This document shows, in pieces, positions 47,568 through 54,299 of a DNA stretch of 64,000 nt. The DNA is taken from positions 1 to 64,000 of the IMG/VR virus record IMGVR_UViG_3300042154_002686; one strand, given 5' to 3'. Position numbers and translations under genes: made by a program. Each line of letters opens with the position of its first letter. Position 1 is the stretch's first letter. This DNA is from a virus. The notes below the pieces were generated by a model. The model did not search any database. It was given only the letters and a program-made list of their open reading frames with translations, and was not told where the DNA came from.

Positions 47568-47768
47568 ATGACGCACTCCTCCTCCCCCGCAACGACCGCC
47601 ACCAAGACCGACTGGGACAACCTCCCCCTCGGTGAAAACCTGTCCCACCTCTGCGGAGGTCGGAACAAGCACCCCCGCCTCGCCTCCGAGGTCGAGACCC
47701 AGACGAAGGACGACACGGTTCGCCCCTTCACTGCGAGCGAACTCCTCGGGGATGTTAGCATCGGCTAA
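47568..47768 (+). CDS. Array gene 16, paralogue of array gene 3
   Basis: This encodes 66 residues. The central TDWDNLPLGENLSHLCGGRNKH is shared with the gene at 43336, while the C-terminal halves have diverged. The start MTHSSSPAT matches array gene 11. The in-frame MTTFIFAM upstream lies on the promoter. Function unknown. Confidence 0.7.
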   Translation: MTHSSSPATTATKTDWDNLPLGENLSHLCGGRNKHPRLASEVETQTKDDTVRPFTASELLGDVSIG

Positions 47769-47790
47769 CCCCCGATGTTAGTTCTCAAAC

Positions 47791-47813
47791 AAGAGCCTTC
47801 GGGCTCTTTTTTT
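47791..47813 (+). terminator. Terminator of array gene 16
   Basis: AAGAGCC-TTC-GGGCTCTT with a T run. Confidence 0.85.
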
Positions 47814-47900
47814 GTCCCTGCGGATAGGTCTGTCTGTGGGTAAAATTCGACAAAGATTTTTGTTGTATCGGACGAGGAAAGCCCCCAGACTGTCGGAGTA

Positions 47901-48113
47901 ATGAAACTCCTCGCAACCGACATGACCCACAACGACATTCAAATTGCCAAGAACGCAACGATGGATGCCTTCGACACCCTCGAAGCCATCAAGTGCAAGT
48001 ATCCCGCCCTCGGGGAAGAGTGGGACAGCATCATCGCTGTCCAGCGTTTGCTGGTGAACCACACAATTGCTCTCTCCAATCTTGAAAACGCTCGAAACGG
48101 TTTGAAGCAGTAA
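47901..48113 (+). CDS. Array gene 17, helical hypothetical protein
   Basis: This encodes 70 residues, helical with mixed charge (QIAKNATMDAFDTLEAIK, VNHTIALSNLENARNGL). The predicted +1 lies about four bases before the ATG (GGAGTAATG), so the mRNA is nearly leaderless. An ATG seven codons later is an alternative start. Function unknown. Confidence 0.65.
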   Translation: MKLLATDMTHNDIQIAKNATMDAFDTLEAIKCKYPALGEEWDSIIAVQRLLVNHTIALSNLENARNGLKQ

Positions 48114-48122
48114 GAACAAGCG

Positions 48123-48147
48123 AGCCCCAAGTGGGGCTCTCTTTTTG
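48123..48147 (+). terminator. Terminator of array gene 17
   Basis: GAGCCCC-AAGT-GGGGCTC followed by TCTTTTT. Confidence 0.85.
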
Positions 48148-48245
48148 TCTGCGAGGGTAGGTCCGAGACTGCGTAAAAATCGCCAGCGATTGTTATCGAT
48201 TTTTTTGAAAAACAGTCCATGGTTGTAGTCGCACCAACGCAACCC

Positions 48246-48455
48246 ATGATTAATCCCAATGCCGAGTTACTCCTCCACCTGTTCGCCAGCCAGAGCCTTC
48301 CCCTGCTCCAATGGACTGCTCGCAAGCGACAGAACTCCCTCTACATGCTGACCGTAAGGCAGGACATTACGGTAGACCAGCATATGAACTACATGGACAA
48401 TCTTGACGAAGTTGTAGCCTTCGTTCACGAATACGACCCGCCCTCGGTCAAGTGA
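48246..48455 (+). CDS. Array gene 18, hypothetical
   Basis: This encodes 69 residues from the ATG at 48246; the earlier ATG (48219) overlaps the -10 (CATGGT). It is mixed alpha/beta (NAELLLHLFASQSLPLLQW, SLYMLTVRQDITV, ending in an acidic helix). No family is recognised. Confidence 0.6.
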   Translation: MINPNAELLLHLFASQSLPLLQWTARKRQNSLYMLTVRQDITVDQHMNYMDNLDEVVAFVHEYDPPSVK

Positions 48456-48470
48456 GGGAAAGGTCTAATC

Positions 48471-48495
48471 GCCCCCTCACGGGGGCTTTTTATTT
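48471..48495 (+). terminator. Terminator of array gene 18
   Basis: GCCCCC-TCAC-GGGGGC followed by TTTTTATTT. Confidence 0.85.
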
Positions 48496-48597
48496 AGACC
48501 CCGAGGTAGGTCTGGCAATTGACCGAACGCTCATAAAATGGTGCTCGCTTTTTATGCGTTGGTGGTTCACAGTGTTGGAGTAATCAATAACCCTCCC

Positions 48598-48735
48598 ATG
48601 CATAACATCATCTCGTTCACCTCCGAAGAGTCCCTCGCCAAGTTCCTCTCGAACTTTGACATTACCACGAACCGCTTCACGGTCGAACAGACCTCGAAGA
48701 ACGGTTTCCTCCTCACCTTCTACCCGAGCATCTAA
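48598..48735 (+). CDS. Array gene 19, small hypothetical protein
   Basis: This encodes 45 residues: a helix with Ser/Glu/Leu (TSEESLAKFLSNF), then a beta hairpin-like end (NRFTVEQTSKNGFLLTFYP). The in-frame extension from 48538 lies on the class-I box. No family is recognised. Confidence 0.55.
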   Translation: MHNIISFTSEESLAKFLSNFDITTNRFTVEQTSKNGFLLTFYPSI

Positions 48736-48748
48736 CCCACCCGAAAGG

Positions 48749-48780
48749 GCTCACCTCTACGGGGGTGGGCTCTTTTATTT
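48749..48780 (+). terminator. Terminator of array gene 19, GCTCACC type
   Basis: GCTCACC pairs with GGTGGGC (one U-G wobble), then TCTTTTATTT. The same type recurs at 52859 and 53554. Confidence 0.7.
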
Positions 48781-48827
48781 TCTACGAGGGTAGGTGCGGA
48801 GGTGCGTGAAATTCGGCACACTTTTTT

Positions 48828-48856
48828 CTGGTATTTCGAGGTCTGTGTGCTACTGT
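48828..48856 (+). promoter_or_regulatory. Promoter of array gene 20
   Basis: CTGGTA (48828 to 48833), 17 bp, TACTGT (48851 to 48856). The predicted leader is about 47 bases, CAC/CCA-rich. Confidence 0.6.
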
Positions 48857-48909
48857 GATGTCGCACTCAGCAACACCCACCCACACCCCCACCCACCACC
48901 ACCACCACC

Positions 48910-49161
48910 ATGTTCGTCTACACCGAAGAATACGCCCGCCAGCAGTCCGAAGCCCGCTCCGAGGCCATCCGTGCCCGTGCGGAATACGAGAAGACCGTCA
49001 CCCGCCAGAACGCCATGGCCGAGGCGTGGGATGCGGTCGAGAAGGCCGAGGACGACTGCCGCAAGGCCAAGGGCACGGTCGCCCGCAAGGAGGCCAAGAA
49101 GGCTCTGGCTTACGCTGACTGGGTCTGGAAGACCATGAACGACCCCAAGTTCAAGGTGTAA
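48910..49161 (+). CDS. Array gene 20, helical Ala/Glu/Lys-rich protein
   Basis: This encodes 83 residues, almost entirely charged helix (YARQQSEARSEAIRARAEYEK, AEKAEDDCRKAKGTVARKE). It is likely a long coiled coil. An overlapping frame from 48855 reads through the CAC-rich leader and is rejected. Function unknown. Confidence 0.7.
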   Translation: MFVYTEEYARQQSEARSEAIRARAEYEKTVTRQNAMAEAWDAVEKAEDDCRKAKGTVARKEAKKALAYADWVWKTMNDPKFKV

Positions 49162-49170
49162 TCCCAAACG

Positions 49171-49191
49171 AGCCCCTCACGGGGCTTTTTT
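49171..49191 (+). terminator. Terminator of array gene 20
   Basis: AGCCCC-TCAC-GGGGCT with T5. Confidence 0.85.
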
Positions 49192-49254
49192 GTGCCCTCT
49201 GCGGGTAGGTCTGGCGAGCCGCCATTTTGTTGTTGCTTTGCGGGCTGGTTGTGT

Positions 49255-49400
49255 CACTCTCTTCTTATCGCTCCTGCGATATCAGTCTAATCGGTCTTCC
49301 CAGCAGTTAGTAGCCACTAACTCTAAGGCGGACACTGCTGGGATACGCCTCCCGATAGACTAACATAAGACCACCCCTTCGGGGGTGGCAGTTTGTTTTT
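49255..49400 (+). ncRNA. Structured non-coding RNA module with possible pseudoknot
   Basis: This module has GGGTAGG, a -10 CACTCT (49255 to 49260) and a terminator but no ORF; the RNA would run from about 49267 to 49400. Stems seen: 5' hairpin ATCGC/GCGAT (49267 to 49280); outer stem AGTCTA-A-TCGG with CCGATAGACT (49284 to 49294 with 49352 to 49361); perfect CCCAGCAG/CTGCTGGG (49299 to 49306 with 49335 to 49342); inner hairpin TTAGT-AGCC-ACTAA (49307 to 49320). AGGCG (49326 to 49330), in the loop of the 8-bp stem, can pair with CGCCT (49346 to 49350) outside it, an H-type pseudoknot. The end is a UUCG-capped terminator. Function unknown; a small regulatory or decoy RNA is possible. Confidence 0.75.
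49371..49400 (+). terminator. Terminator of the ncRNA module
   Basis: CCACCCC-TTCG-GGGGTGG with a cUUCGg tetraloop, then CAGTTTGTTTTT. Confidence 0.85.
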
Positions 49401-49407
49401 GTGACTA

Positions 49408-49439
49408 GTGAACATTTGTTCACCATGAACATTTGTTCA
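49408..49439. repeat. Twin palindrome 4
   Basis: GTGAAC-ATTT-GTTCAC (49408 to 49423) and TGAAC-ATTT-GTTCA (49426 to 49439), 17 bp centre to centre, after the ncRNA terminator and before GGGTAGG. Confidence 0.85.
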
Positions 49440-49520
49440 CCCTGCGGGTAGGCAACTTATACGACCGAACGCTCATAAGATAAAACTCGCACAAGCCCCC
49501 CGCCATGCTACTCTGATGAC

Positions 49521-49769
49521 ATGGAAATTACTCCACGCCAGCAGGGGCACGAAGCCGCCCGCTTTAACGAAGAAAACGAGCCGTATTTCGGCCCGCAGGA
49601 TGACGGGTGCTACGGCACTGTCCCGACCGACCGCCCTGCCCGCCGCCCAAGGGTGGCAAAGCGGCCCCAGACCTTCGTGGAGGACACCACGCACCCGAGG
49701 GGCACGAAGGCGTGGTATCTCCTCAATAAGGGCTGGCATGCCGCCCAGCACCGCCCATACTGGGACTAA
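49521..49769 (+). CDS. Array gene 22, hypothetical
   Basis: This encodes 82 residues, polar, Pro/Arg/Trp-containing and low in hydrophobics (NEENEPYFGPQDDGCYG, RPARRPRVAKRP), so it may be partly disordered. The ATG lies about six bases after the -10. Function unknown. Confidence 0.65.
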   Translation: MEITPRQQGHEAARFNEENEPYFGPQDDGCYGTVPTDRPARRPRVAKRPQTFVEDTTHPRGTKAWYLLNKGWHAAQHRPYWD

Positions 49770-49785
49770 GGGCGAAAGCCCTCCC

Positions 49786-49811
49786 GAGCCCCAAGGGGGG
49801 CTCTTTTTTTT
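49786..49811 (+). terminator. Terminator of array gene 22
   Basis: GAGCCCC-AAG-GGGGGCTC with eight T residues. Confidence 0.9.
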
Positions 49812-49897
49812 ACTACGAGGGTAGGTCGCACGAAGGGTCGAAAAAGAAAATTATGGTGTTGCATGAACCGATTTTTTAACCACATTCATAGTCGATT

Positions 49898-50092
49898 ATG
49901 AAACTCGTATTCCTCATTCAGCAACCGACCGAAGAAGGCGAACCCCTCTTCTGGTCTAACCTCGATGGCTGGGTCTCCAAGGACTGTGCCGACCGCTTCT
50001 CTGGCGAAGAGCAGTTGACCACCCCCTTGCCCGCTGGTGGCATCTGGGACTATACCACGGTCTGGTCTACTATCGACTTCCCCCAGTCGTAA
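49898..50092 (+). CDS. Array gene 23, hypothetical
   Basis: This encodes 64 residues, beta-like with many aromatics (KLVFLIQQP, PLFWSNLDGWVSKDCADRF, IWDYTTVWSTIDF). The predicted start of transcription lies within a few bases of the ATG (CACATTCATAGTCGATTATG). No family is recognised. Confidence 0.65.
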   Translation: MKLVFLIQQPTEEGEPLFWSNLDGWVSKDCADRFSGEEQLTTPLPAGGIWDYTTVWSTIDFPQS

Positions 50093-50099
50093 TCAGTCG

Positions 50100-50125
50100 G
50101 AAGCCCCTTCGGGGGCTTCTTTTTT
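50100..50125 (+). terminator. Terminator of array gene 23
   Basis: GAAGCCCC-TTC-GGGGGCTTC with T6. Confidence 0.9.
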
Positions 50126-50216
50126 GTCTACGAGGGTAGGTCTCTGATTGCGTAAATTTTGGCACAGAATGTTCTCGATTTTTGCCAAAGACCTGCGAGT
50201 ATGTATGCCTTCACCC

Positions 50217-50513
50217 ATGAGCAACCCAACCAAATACCCGAAGTTCCGACTCCTCCTCTCCAACTCCGACCTGTCCCCTCGGGCGGTCGCCCGCAAGGTC
50301 TGTGACCAGATGGCGAACCGCCTCGCTGGGGTCGGACTGGACGACCTGCCCGACACGGCTGGTCTCTGCAACGAGGTGGACGAGATGGAAAGCACCGTTG
50401 CCAACTGGGGCACGGAACGCAACCCCTCGGACGAGCAAATCAAAGCCCTCTACGATTGGGCGAAGGAGGCGGTCACGAACCTCCTCTATGAGGAAGGCTT
50501 CGAAGTGGAGTAA
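50217..50513 (+). CDS. Array gene 24, helical hypothetical protein
   Basis: This encodes 98 residues. A basic start (TKYPKFRLLLSNSDLSPRAVARKVCDQMANRL) leads to acidic helices (LCNEVDEMESTVANW, EQIKALYDWAKEAVTNLLYEEGF). In-frame sequence upstream of 50217 covers the promoter. Function unknown. Confidence 0.7.
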   Translation: MSNPTKYPKFRLLLSNSDLSPRAVARKVCDQMANRLAGVGLDDLPDTAGLCNEVDEMESTVANWGTERNPSDEQIKALYDWAKEAVTNLLYEEGFEVE

Positions 50514-50522
50514 CCCCAAACC

Positions 50523-50543
50523 AGCCCCTTCGGGGGCTTTTTT
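50523..50543 (+). terminator. Terminator of array gene 24
   Basis: AGCCCC-TTC-GGGGGCT with T5. Confidence 0.85.
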
Positions 50544-50594
50544 GTGCCCATCGAGGGTAGGTCGGACACTGCGTAAAAATCGGCAAAGATTTTT

Positions 50595-50623
50595 CTGGTT
50601 TTGGGGCAAAAGTGTGTTAGTGT
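50595..50623 (+). promoter_or_regulatory. Leaderless array promoter
   Basis: CTGGTT (50595 to 50600), 17 bp, TAGTGT (50618 to 50623); +1 is predicted at 50630 and the ATG is at 50632. Confidence 0.65.
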
Positions 50624-50631
50624 GTTGGAGT

Positions 50632-50805
50632 ATGAAATACATCATCCTCAAGAACAGCAAAGAGTCGGCCCACTTCAACACGCTCGCCCCGTGGGCCGTC
50701 TACGACAACGACAACGGCCAGTTGGTCGCCAAGTTCACGACCCTCGCCAAGGCCAAGGCCATGGTGAACCAGTGGGCCGTCTACCTCGGGGGCGTGATTG
50801 GCTAA
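50632..50805 (+). CDS. Array gene 25, small hypothetical protein
   Basis: This encodes 57 residues: a beta start (KYIILKNSKESAHFN), WAVYDNDNGQLVAKFTT, then an Ala/Lys helix and a hydrophobic end (WAVYLGGVIG). The layout suggests a small alpha/beta domain. The mRNA is predicted to be leaderless. Function unknown. Confidence 0.7.
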   Translation: MKYIILKNSKESAHFNTLAPWAVYDNDNGQLVAKFTTLAKAKAMVNQWAVYLGGVIG

Positions 50806-50824
50806 CCGCCAGTCAGTCCTTCTC

Positions 50825-50848
50825 AAAGACCCTCACGGGTCTTTTTTT
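50825..50848 (+). terminator. Terminator of array gene 25
   Basis: AAAGACCC-TCAC-GGGTCTTT with a T run. Confidence 0.85.
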
Positions 50849-50930
50849 GTCACCACGGGGATAGGTCCGACGGTGCGTAAAATTGGGCAACGATTTTTCT
50901 GGTTTCTGGGACAAGGTGTGTTAGTGTCAT

Positions 50931-50946
50931 GGAGTCGAAAGACACC
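50931..50946 (+). promoter_or_regulatory. Leader hairpin GGAGTCGAAAGACACC, copy 1
   Basis: GUC-GAAA-GAC forms a GNRA-capped hairpin at or near the predicted 5' end. Further copies are at 52252, 52634, 54300 and 57181. Confidence 0.6.
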
Positions 50947-50968
50947 CAACCCAAACACCCACACACAC

Positions 50969-51202
50969 ATGACCACGCAATCGTTCAACCACATGGAAGT
51001 CTTCACCTGTCGCATGGCTCTCCGCCTCGCCTCCGAGAGCAAGGGCAAGATGCACCTCACGAACCCCGTGCTGGTTCGCAGGACTGCCACCCGCCTCCTC
51101 ACGGCCATCGGGGTGCAGGGCATCACGAACCGCACCCGCTGGGAGACCCTGCACCAGACCTTCGAGGCGACCTTCGGGGTTCAGATTGACGAGCAGAAGT
51201 AA
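50969..51202 (+). CDS. Array gene 26, member of a three-gene paralogous family
   Basis: This encodes 77 residues. The pattern MEVFTCRMALRLAS, TNPVLVRRTATRLLTAIG, RWETLHQTFEATFG aligns with the genes at 52282 and 54338, which also share its leader hairpin. It is helical and basic. Gene and regulatory sequence appear to have duplicated together. Function unknown. Confidence 0.7.
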   Translation: MTTQSFNHMEVFTCRMALRLASESKGKMHLTNPVLVRRTATRLLTAIGVQGITNRTRWETLHQTFEATFGVQIDEQK

Positions 51203-51210
51203 GAAGAACG

Positions 51211-51236
51211 GAGCCCCTGCGGGGGCTCTTTTTTTT
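51211..51236 (+). terminator. Terminator of array gene 26
   Basis: GAGCCCC-TGC-GGGGGCTC with eight T residues. Confidence 0.9.
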
Positions 51237-51324
51237 GACCCACGGGTTAGGTCAGTTAATTGACCGAACCGCCATAAAAATAGACCTCGACAAACGGCAT
51301 GGATTGCCCCATCTTGTTTGAACG

Positions 51325-51522
51325 ATGAACACGCAATACATCAGCAACTACGACCTCTACCTCATGGCCTTCAATGCGGAGCAGGAGGCGAAGCAGGAAC
51401 TCGAAAATGCGGAATACGCCTTGAGGGTCTACACCGAGAAGGTTCGCCTCGCCAAGCAGGAGGTCAATGAGGCTCGGGCTGAACGATGGAAGGCGGAAGC
51501 GAGGTTCGTTGCCCACGGATAA
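51325..51522 (+). CDS. Array gene 27, coiled-coil protein
   Basis: This encodes 65 residues, mostly one charged helix (NAEQEAKQELENAEYALRVY, TEKVRLAKQEVNEARAERW) with heptad-like spacing. Function unknown. It is transcribed from a class-I box unit and ended by its own terminator. Confidence 0.7.
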   Translation: MNTQYISNYDLYLMAFNAEQEAKQELENAEYALRVYTEKVRLAKQEVNEARAERWKAEARFVAHG

Positions 51523-51538
51523 GTGGGTAACCACCAAC

Positions 51539-51563
51539 GAGAGCCTTCGGGCTCTCTTTTTTT
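51539..51563 (+). terminator. Terminator of array gene 27
   Basis: GAGAGCC-TTC-GGGCTCTC with a T run. Confidence 0.9.
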
Positions 51564-51649
51564 GCCCACGGGGGTAGGACTCTCAATTGACCGAACGCTC
51601 GTAAAATAGACCTTGTATTTCGGTCGAACCATGGTAGAGTGATTGAGTA

Positions 51650-51859
51650 ATGAATACCACCGACCTCCAGACCATGAACAAGAAGGAACTCGAAACCCTC
51701 ATCGGAACGCTCACCACGCTCCAGCAAGCCCTCGTCTACCAAGGCGAGAAGTGGACGGCAGTCCACTATACCAAACTCATCATTGCCGAGCAACTCGGAT
51801 GGGTCAAGGTCGATGCCAAGAACATCGATGGCTGGAAGACGAGCGAGTGGTTCAAGTGA
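51650..51859 (+). CDS. Array gene 28, helical hypothetical protein
   Basis: This encodes 69 residues: KKELETLIGTLTTLQQALVYQG and a Trp-rich second half (GEKWTAVHYTKLIIAEQLGWV, then DGWKTSEWFK). -10 TAGAGT lies just before the ATG. No family is recognised. Confidence 0.7.
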   Translation: MNTTDLQTMNKKELETLIGTLTTLQQALVYQGEKWTAVHYTKLIIAEQLGWVKVDAKNIDGWKTSEWFK

Positions 51860-51891
51860 GCCACGAAAGCCACGGTCTCGTAATACGGAAC

Positions 51892-51916
51892 GCCCCCCGA
51901 TGGGGGCTTTCTTTTT
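51892..51916 (+). terminator. Terminator of array gene 28
   Basis: GCCCCC-CGAT-GGGGGC followed by TTTCTTTTT. Confidence 0.8.
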
Positions 51917-52001
51917 GTCTACGAGGGTAGGCATGTTAATTGACCGAACTTTCATAAAGAATGTTATTGAAAATTTTAAAAATTGGTCTACATTAGCGTC
52001 T

Positions 52002-52136
52002 ATGAAATCCAAGCCCTCCCTCATTCAGATTATGGCTTCCGTCCGCAAGGTCGGGGGTCGCCCTTCGGTCGCCCTCGCCTCTAAAAAGTCGAAGGCTCGC
52101 AATGACCGAACCTCTTGGAAGCGAGACCAAGAGTAA
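52002..52136 (+). CDS. Array gene 29, basic paralogue of 61394
   Basis: This encodes 44 residues, very basic. IMASVRKVGGRPSVALASKKSK is shared in pattern with IMTSVRKVGGRASSVFIGKKAK of the gene at 61394. The two copies lie 9.4 kb apart with different promoters. Nucleic-acid or ribosome binding is plausible from charge only. Confidence 0.65.
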   Translation: MKSKPSLIQIMASVRKVGGRPSVALASKKSKARNDRTSWKRDQE

Positions 52137-52144
52137 TCCCAATC

Positions 52145-52168
52145 GGGAGGCTACGGCCTCCCTTTTTT
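52145..52168 (+). terminator. Terminator of array gene 29
   Basis: GGGAGGC-TAC-GGCCTCCC with T6. Confidence 0.9.
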
Positions 52169-52251
52169 GTGCCCCGTGGGGGTAGGCCGTTGGGTGCGTA
52201 AAAATCGGCAGTCTTTTTTCTGGTATTTGGTCGGGGATGTGGTAGTGTCAT

Positions 52252-52267
52252 GGAGTCGAAAGACACC
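52252..52267 (+). promoter_or_regulatory. Leader hairpin, copy 2
   Basis: GGAGTCGAAAGACACC directly after -10 TAGTGT; GUC-GAAA-GAC hairpin near the predicted +1. Confidence 0.6.
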
Positions 52268-52281
52268 AAACACCAAAACAT

Positions 52282-52515
52282 ATGCACCCCGCCCCCCAAG
52301 ACTGCAACCCGCCCGAACTGTTCCTCTACTCCGCCACTCGGACTTACCTCCGCTTGGAAGCGAATACGGACGGTCGAATGAAGATGAGCAAAGCGGCTCG
52401 TCCGAACGCCCTGCTCCTGCTCGAAGTTCACGCTGGCGTGAAACTCGGGAAGCGAGTCAGCCCGAAGGAACTCTACGAAAAGTTCAACGAAGCCTTCGGC
52501 AAATACCTTCCGTAA
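52282..52515 (+). CDS. Array gene 30, member of a three-gene paralogous family
   Basis: This encodes 77 residues. PELFLYSATRTYLRLEAN, ARPNALLLLEVHAG and SPKELYEKFNEAFG align loosely with genes at 50969 and 54338. It shares their leader hairpin. Basic and helical; function unknown. Confidence 0.65.
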   Translation: MHPAPQDCNPPELFLYSATRTYLRLEANTDGRMKMSKAARPNALLLLEVHAGVKLGKRVSPKELYEKFNEAFGKYLP

Positions 52516-52529
52516 GGAAGGGGCGAAGG

Positions 52530-52554
52530 GAGACCCCACGGGGTCTCTTTTTTT
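52530..52554 (+). terminator. Terminator of array gene 30
   Basis: GAGACCCC/GGGTCTC stem with seven T residues. Confidence 0.85.
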
Positions 52555-52633
52555 GCCCACGGGTAGGCATGTTATATGACCGAACGCTCGTAAAGATTTT
52601 TCTGGTATTCTGGGAGAACTGTGGTAGTGTAGT

Positions 52634-52649
52634 GGAGTCGAAAGACACC
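52634..52649 (+). promoter_or_regulatory. Leader hairpin, copy 3
   Basis: After -10 TAGTGT (52625 to 52630) the predicted +1 is 52637, so the RNA would begin with GUC-GAAA-GAC. Confidence 0.65.
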
Positions 52650-52665
52650 AAACCCAAAAAAACAA

Positions 52666-52848
52666 ATGAGCCCGTCCACCCAAGCAATCGTCAATCAGTT
52701 CAACGCCCTTGCGGAAAAGCACCCCGAAGAGGCAAGAATGGTTCGCTTCCGCAACCACCTCCTTGCCCCCCGAATGGATGCCTCCGATGGGGTCATCAAA
52801 GGCTTCTGGCTGATGATGGTCACCGAACTCCGACAGGCGGTCAAGTAA
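52666..52848 (+). CDS. Array gene 31, hypothetical
   Basis: This encodes 60 residues, helical with a hydrophobic C-terminal helix (GVIKGFWLMMVTELRQAV). It shares the GTCGAAAGAC leader but is not clearly related to the three-gene family. Function unknown. Confidence 0.65.
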   Translation: MSPSTQAIVNQFNALAEKHPEEARMVRFRNHLLAPRMDASDGVIKGFWLMMVTELRQAVK

Positions 52849-52858
52849 ACCAGACAGG

Positions 52859-52890
52859 GCTCACCTCTACGGGGGTGGGCTCTTTTATTT
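52859..52890 (+). terminator. Terminator of array gene 31, GCTCACC type
   Basis: GCTCACC/GGTGGGC, then TCTTTTATTT; nearly identical to the one at 48749. Confidence 0.7.
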
Positions 52891-52961
52891 GATGCGGGGG
52901 TAGGTATGTGAAGGGCTCAAATAGTGCTTTACTTTGGACGAAGAACTGTCATCTTACTTCT

Positions 52962-53252
52962 ATGGCAACCACCACTACCCCCATCTGGGACAAACTCATC
53001 GCAACTGCGGATTACAAGCGAGTCCGTGAAAAGACCCACGGCCTCGTCCATGAGGTCTTTATGACCGCCCACGGTTGGGCTGAAGCCCGTGGTGCTACTC
53101 ATACCCTTTACTGTGGCGAGGGCAACGGTCGGGGCATCCGACCCGCCAAACTTGGCAAAACCTTCATGTGGGTCGGGGTGGACGAGACCCCCACGGTGGA
53201 CGGCACGGACTCCCGCATCGTTTGGGAGAAGTGGGATATCAAGCACCTCTAA
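52962..53252 (+). CDS. Array gene 32, hypothetical
   Basis: This encodes 96 residues from the ATG at 52962. WDKLIATADYKRVREKTHGLVHEVF, GATHTLYCGEGNGRGIRP and a beta end (TFMWVGVDETPTVDG) suggest an alpha/beta domain. There is no hairpin terminator before the following motif, which is exceptional here. No family is recognised. Confidence 0.65.
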   Translation: MATTTTPIWDKLIATADYKRVREKTHGLVHEVFMTAHGWAEARGATHTLYCGEGNGRGIRPAKLGKTFMWVGVDETPTVDGTDSRIVWEKWDIKHL

Positions 53253-53345
53253 CGAGGGCTTGCCCCACGGGTAGGTCTGTGGGTGGCTAAAATTAGACAA
53301 AGAATTTTCTTGTAAAAACCCCAAAACTACCCATGATGATAGTCG

Positions 53346-53543
53346 ATGATTACAAAACGCATCACGATTAAAAACCGAGCCACCACGGCTTTCAAGGCCA
53401 ACGGCATTATGGACAATCTCTTCGACACCCTTACGGGTATTGAGGGGATGACTAATAAGGAGAGGGCTGACCTGCTTCGGCAGGTCGCCACCCTTGCCGA
53501 AAATTGGGCGAACGAGGTCGAAGAGATGCCCGAAGACAAGTAA
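53346..53543 (+). CDS. Array gene 33, hypothetical
   Basis: This encodes 65 residues: a basic beta-like start (MITKRITIKNRATTAFKA) then acidic helices (DNLFDTLTGIEGM, ERADLLRQVATLAENWANEVEEM). Function unknown. Confidence 0.65.
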   Translation: MITKRITIKNRATTAFKANGIMDNLFDTLTGIEGMTNKERADLLRQVATLAENWANEVEEMPEDK

Positions 53544-53553
53544 ACCGCAAGGG

Positions 53554-53585
53554 CTCACAGGGAAACCTGTGGGCTCTTTTATTTA
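53554..53585 (+). terminator. Terminator of array gene 33
   Basis: GCTCACAGG-GAAA-CCTGTGGGC followed by TCTTTTATTT. Confidence 0.85.
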
Positions 53586-53668
53586 GTGCAGGGGTAGGTT
53601 TCCTTGTGGGTAAATTTCGGCACAGATTGTTATTGTGTTTTGGGAGAAATGCCTCATTGTTGTCCTTG

Positions 53669-53944
53669 ATGAATAACTACTACCACCTCCGCAACCTGTC
53701 GGTCGTCTACCACAACCAGATGCTCGTCCCTCGCACGAACGCCAAGACCGAGGCTACTCGCCTCGCCCTCCTGTCGGCCATCGATGAGGAAATGAACGCT
53801 CTCTTCGACAACCAGACGACCCCCAACATGCAGACCAAGGCCGCAGTCATCCGTGCCTCCACCAAGGTTAAGGTTGCCACCCGCCACTTCTTCGAAGCGA
53901 AGGATGCGGACGACACCCACGAACCGACCTTCAAAGTCATCTAA
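53669..53944 (+). CDS. Array gene 34, helical hypothetical protein
   Basis: This encodes 91 residues, helical (NAKTEATRLALLSAIDEEMNAL, TKAAVIRASTKVKVATRHFFEA). The longer in-frame opening starts inside the previous gene and is rejected. No family is recognised. Confidence 0.7.
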   Translation: MNNYYHLRNLSVVYHNQMLVPRTNAKTEATRLALLSAIDEEMNALFDNQTTPNMQTKAAVIRASTKVKVATRHFFEAKDADDTHEPTFKVI

Positions 53945-53949
53945 TCAGA

Positions 53950-53983
53950 AAGGGGTGTCCAGAAATGGGCATCCCTTCTTTGT
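53950..53983 (+). terminator. Terminator of array gene 34
   Basis: AAGGGGTGTCC/GGGCATCCCTT imperfect stem, then CTTTGT. Confidence 0.6.
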
Positions 53984-54034
53984 GCCCTGCGGGGGTAGGT
54001 CTCTCAATTGACCGAAAATAGTCGATTAATTTTC

Positions 54035-54062
54035 TTGTAAATTGAGCCATGCCATGCACAAT
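54035..54062 (+). promoter_or_regulatory. Leaderless promoter with CACAAT -10
   Basis: TTGTAA (54035 to 54040), 16 bp, CACAAT (54057 to 54062); +1 at about 54069, ATG at 54072. The string GCACAATGACTCTCGTATG recurs at 61378. Confidence 0.65.
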
Positions 54063-54071
54063 GACTCTCGT

Positions 54072-54212
54072 ATGATTACTAAAAGCATTGTCGAAACATT
54101 CACCGAAGTCCTCGCCATGACGATGGGCTTTGCGGCTCTCGCCCTCCTCTGCGTGGACGCAACCCAAGAATACCAGAGGCGTAAGCGGTTGAAGGGACGC
54201 AAGGGGCTTTAA
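54072..54212 (+). CDS. Array gene 35, small membrane protein
   Basis: This encodes 46 residues. Residues 13 to 28 are hydrophobic (VLAMTMGFAALALLCV), followed by a basic tail (QRRKRLKGRKGL). A single-pass membrane peptide with a cytoplasmic positive end is likely. The stop lies inside a GGGCTT/AAGCCC hairpin that may serve as terminator. Confidence 0.6.
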   Translation: MITKSIVETFTEVLAMTMGFAALALLCVDATQEYQRRKRLKGRKGL

Positions 54213-54299
54213 GCCCTTTGACCCCGAGGGTAGGCCCGTTGGTGCGTAAAATTAGACAAAGATTTTGCTGGTATTTGCCAGAGATTAGTGTAGAGTAGT

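Noticed and set aside
49267-49361. tRNA gene at the structured RNA
   Set aside because: It has multiple stems but no T-loop GGTTCGAATCC-like sequence, no anticodon-arm spacing and no CCA context.
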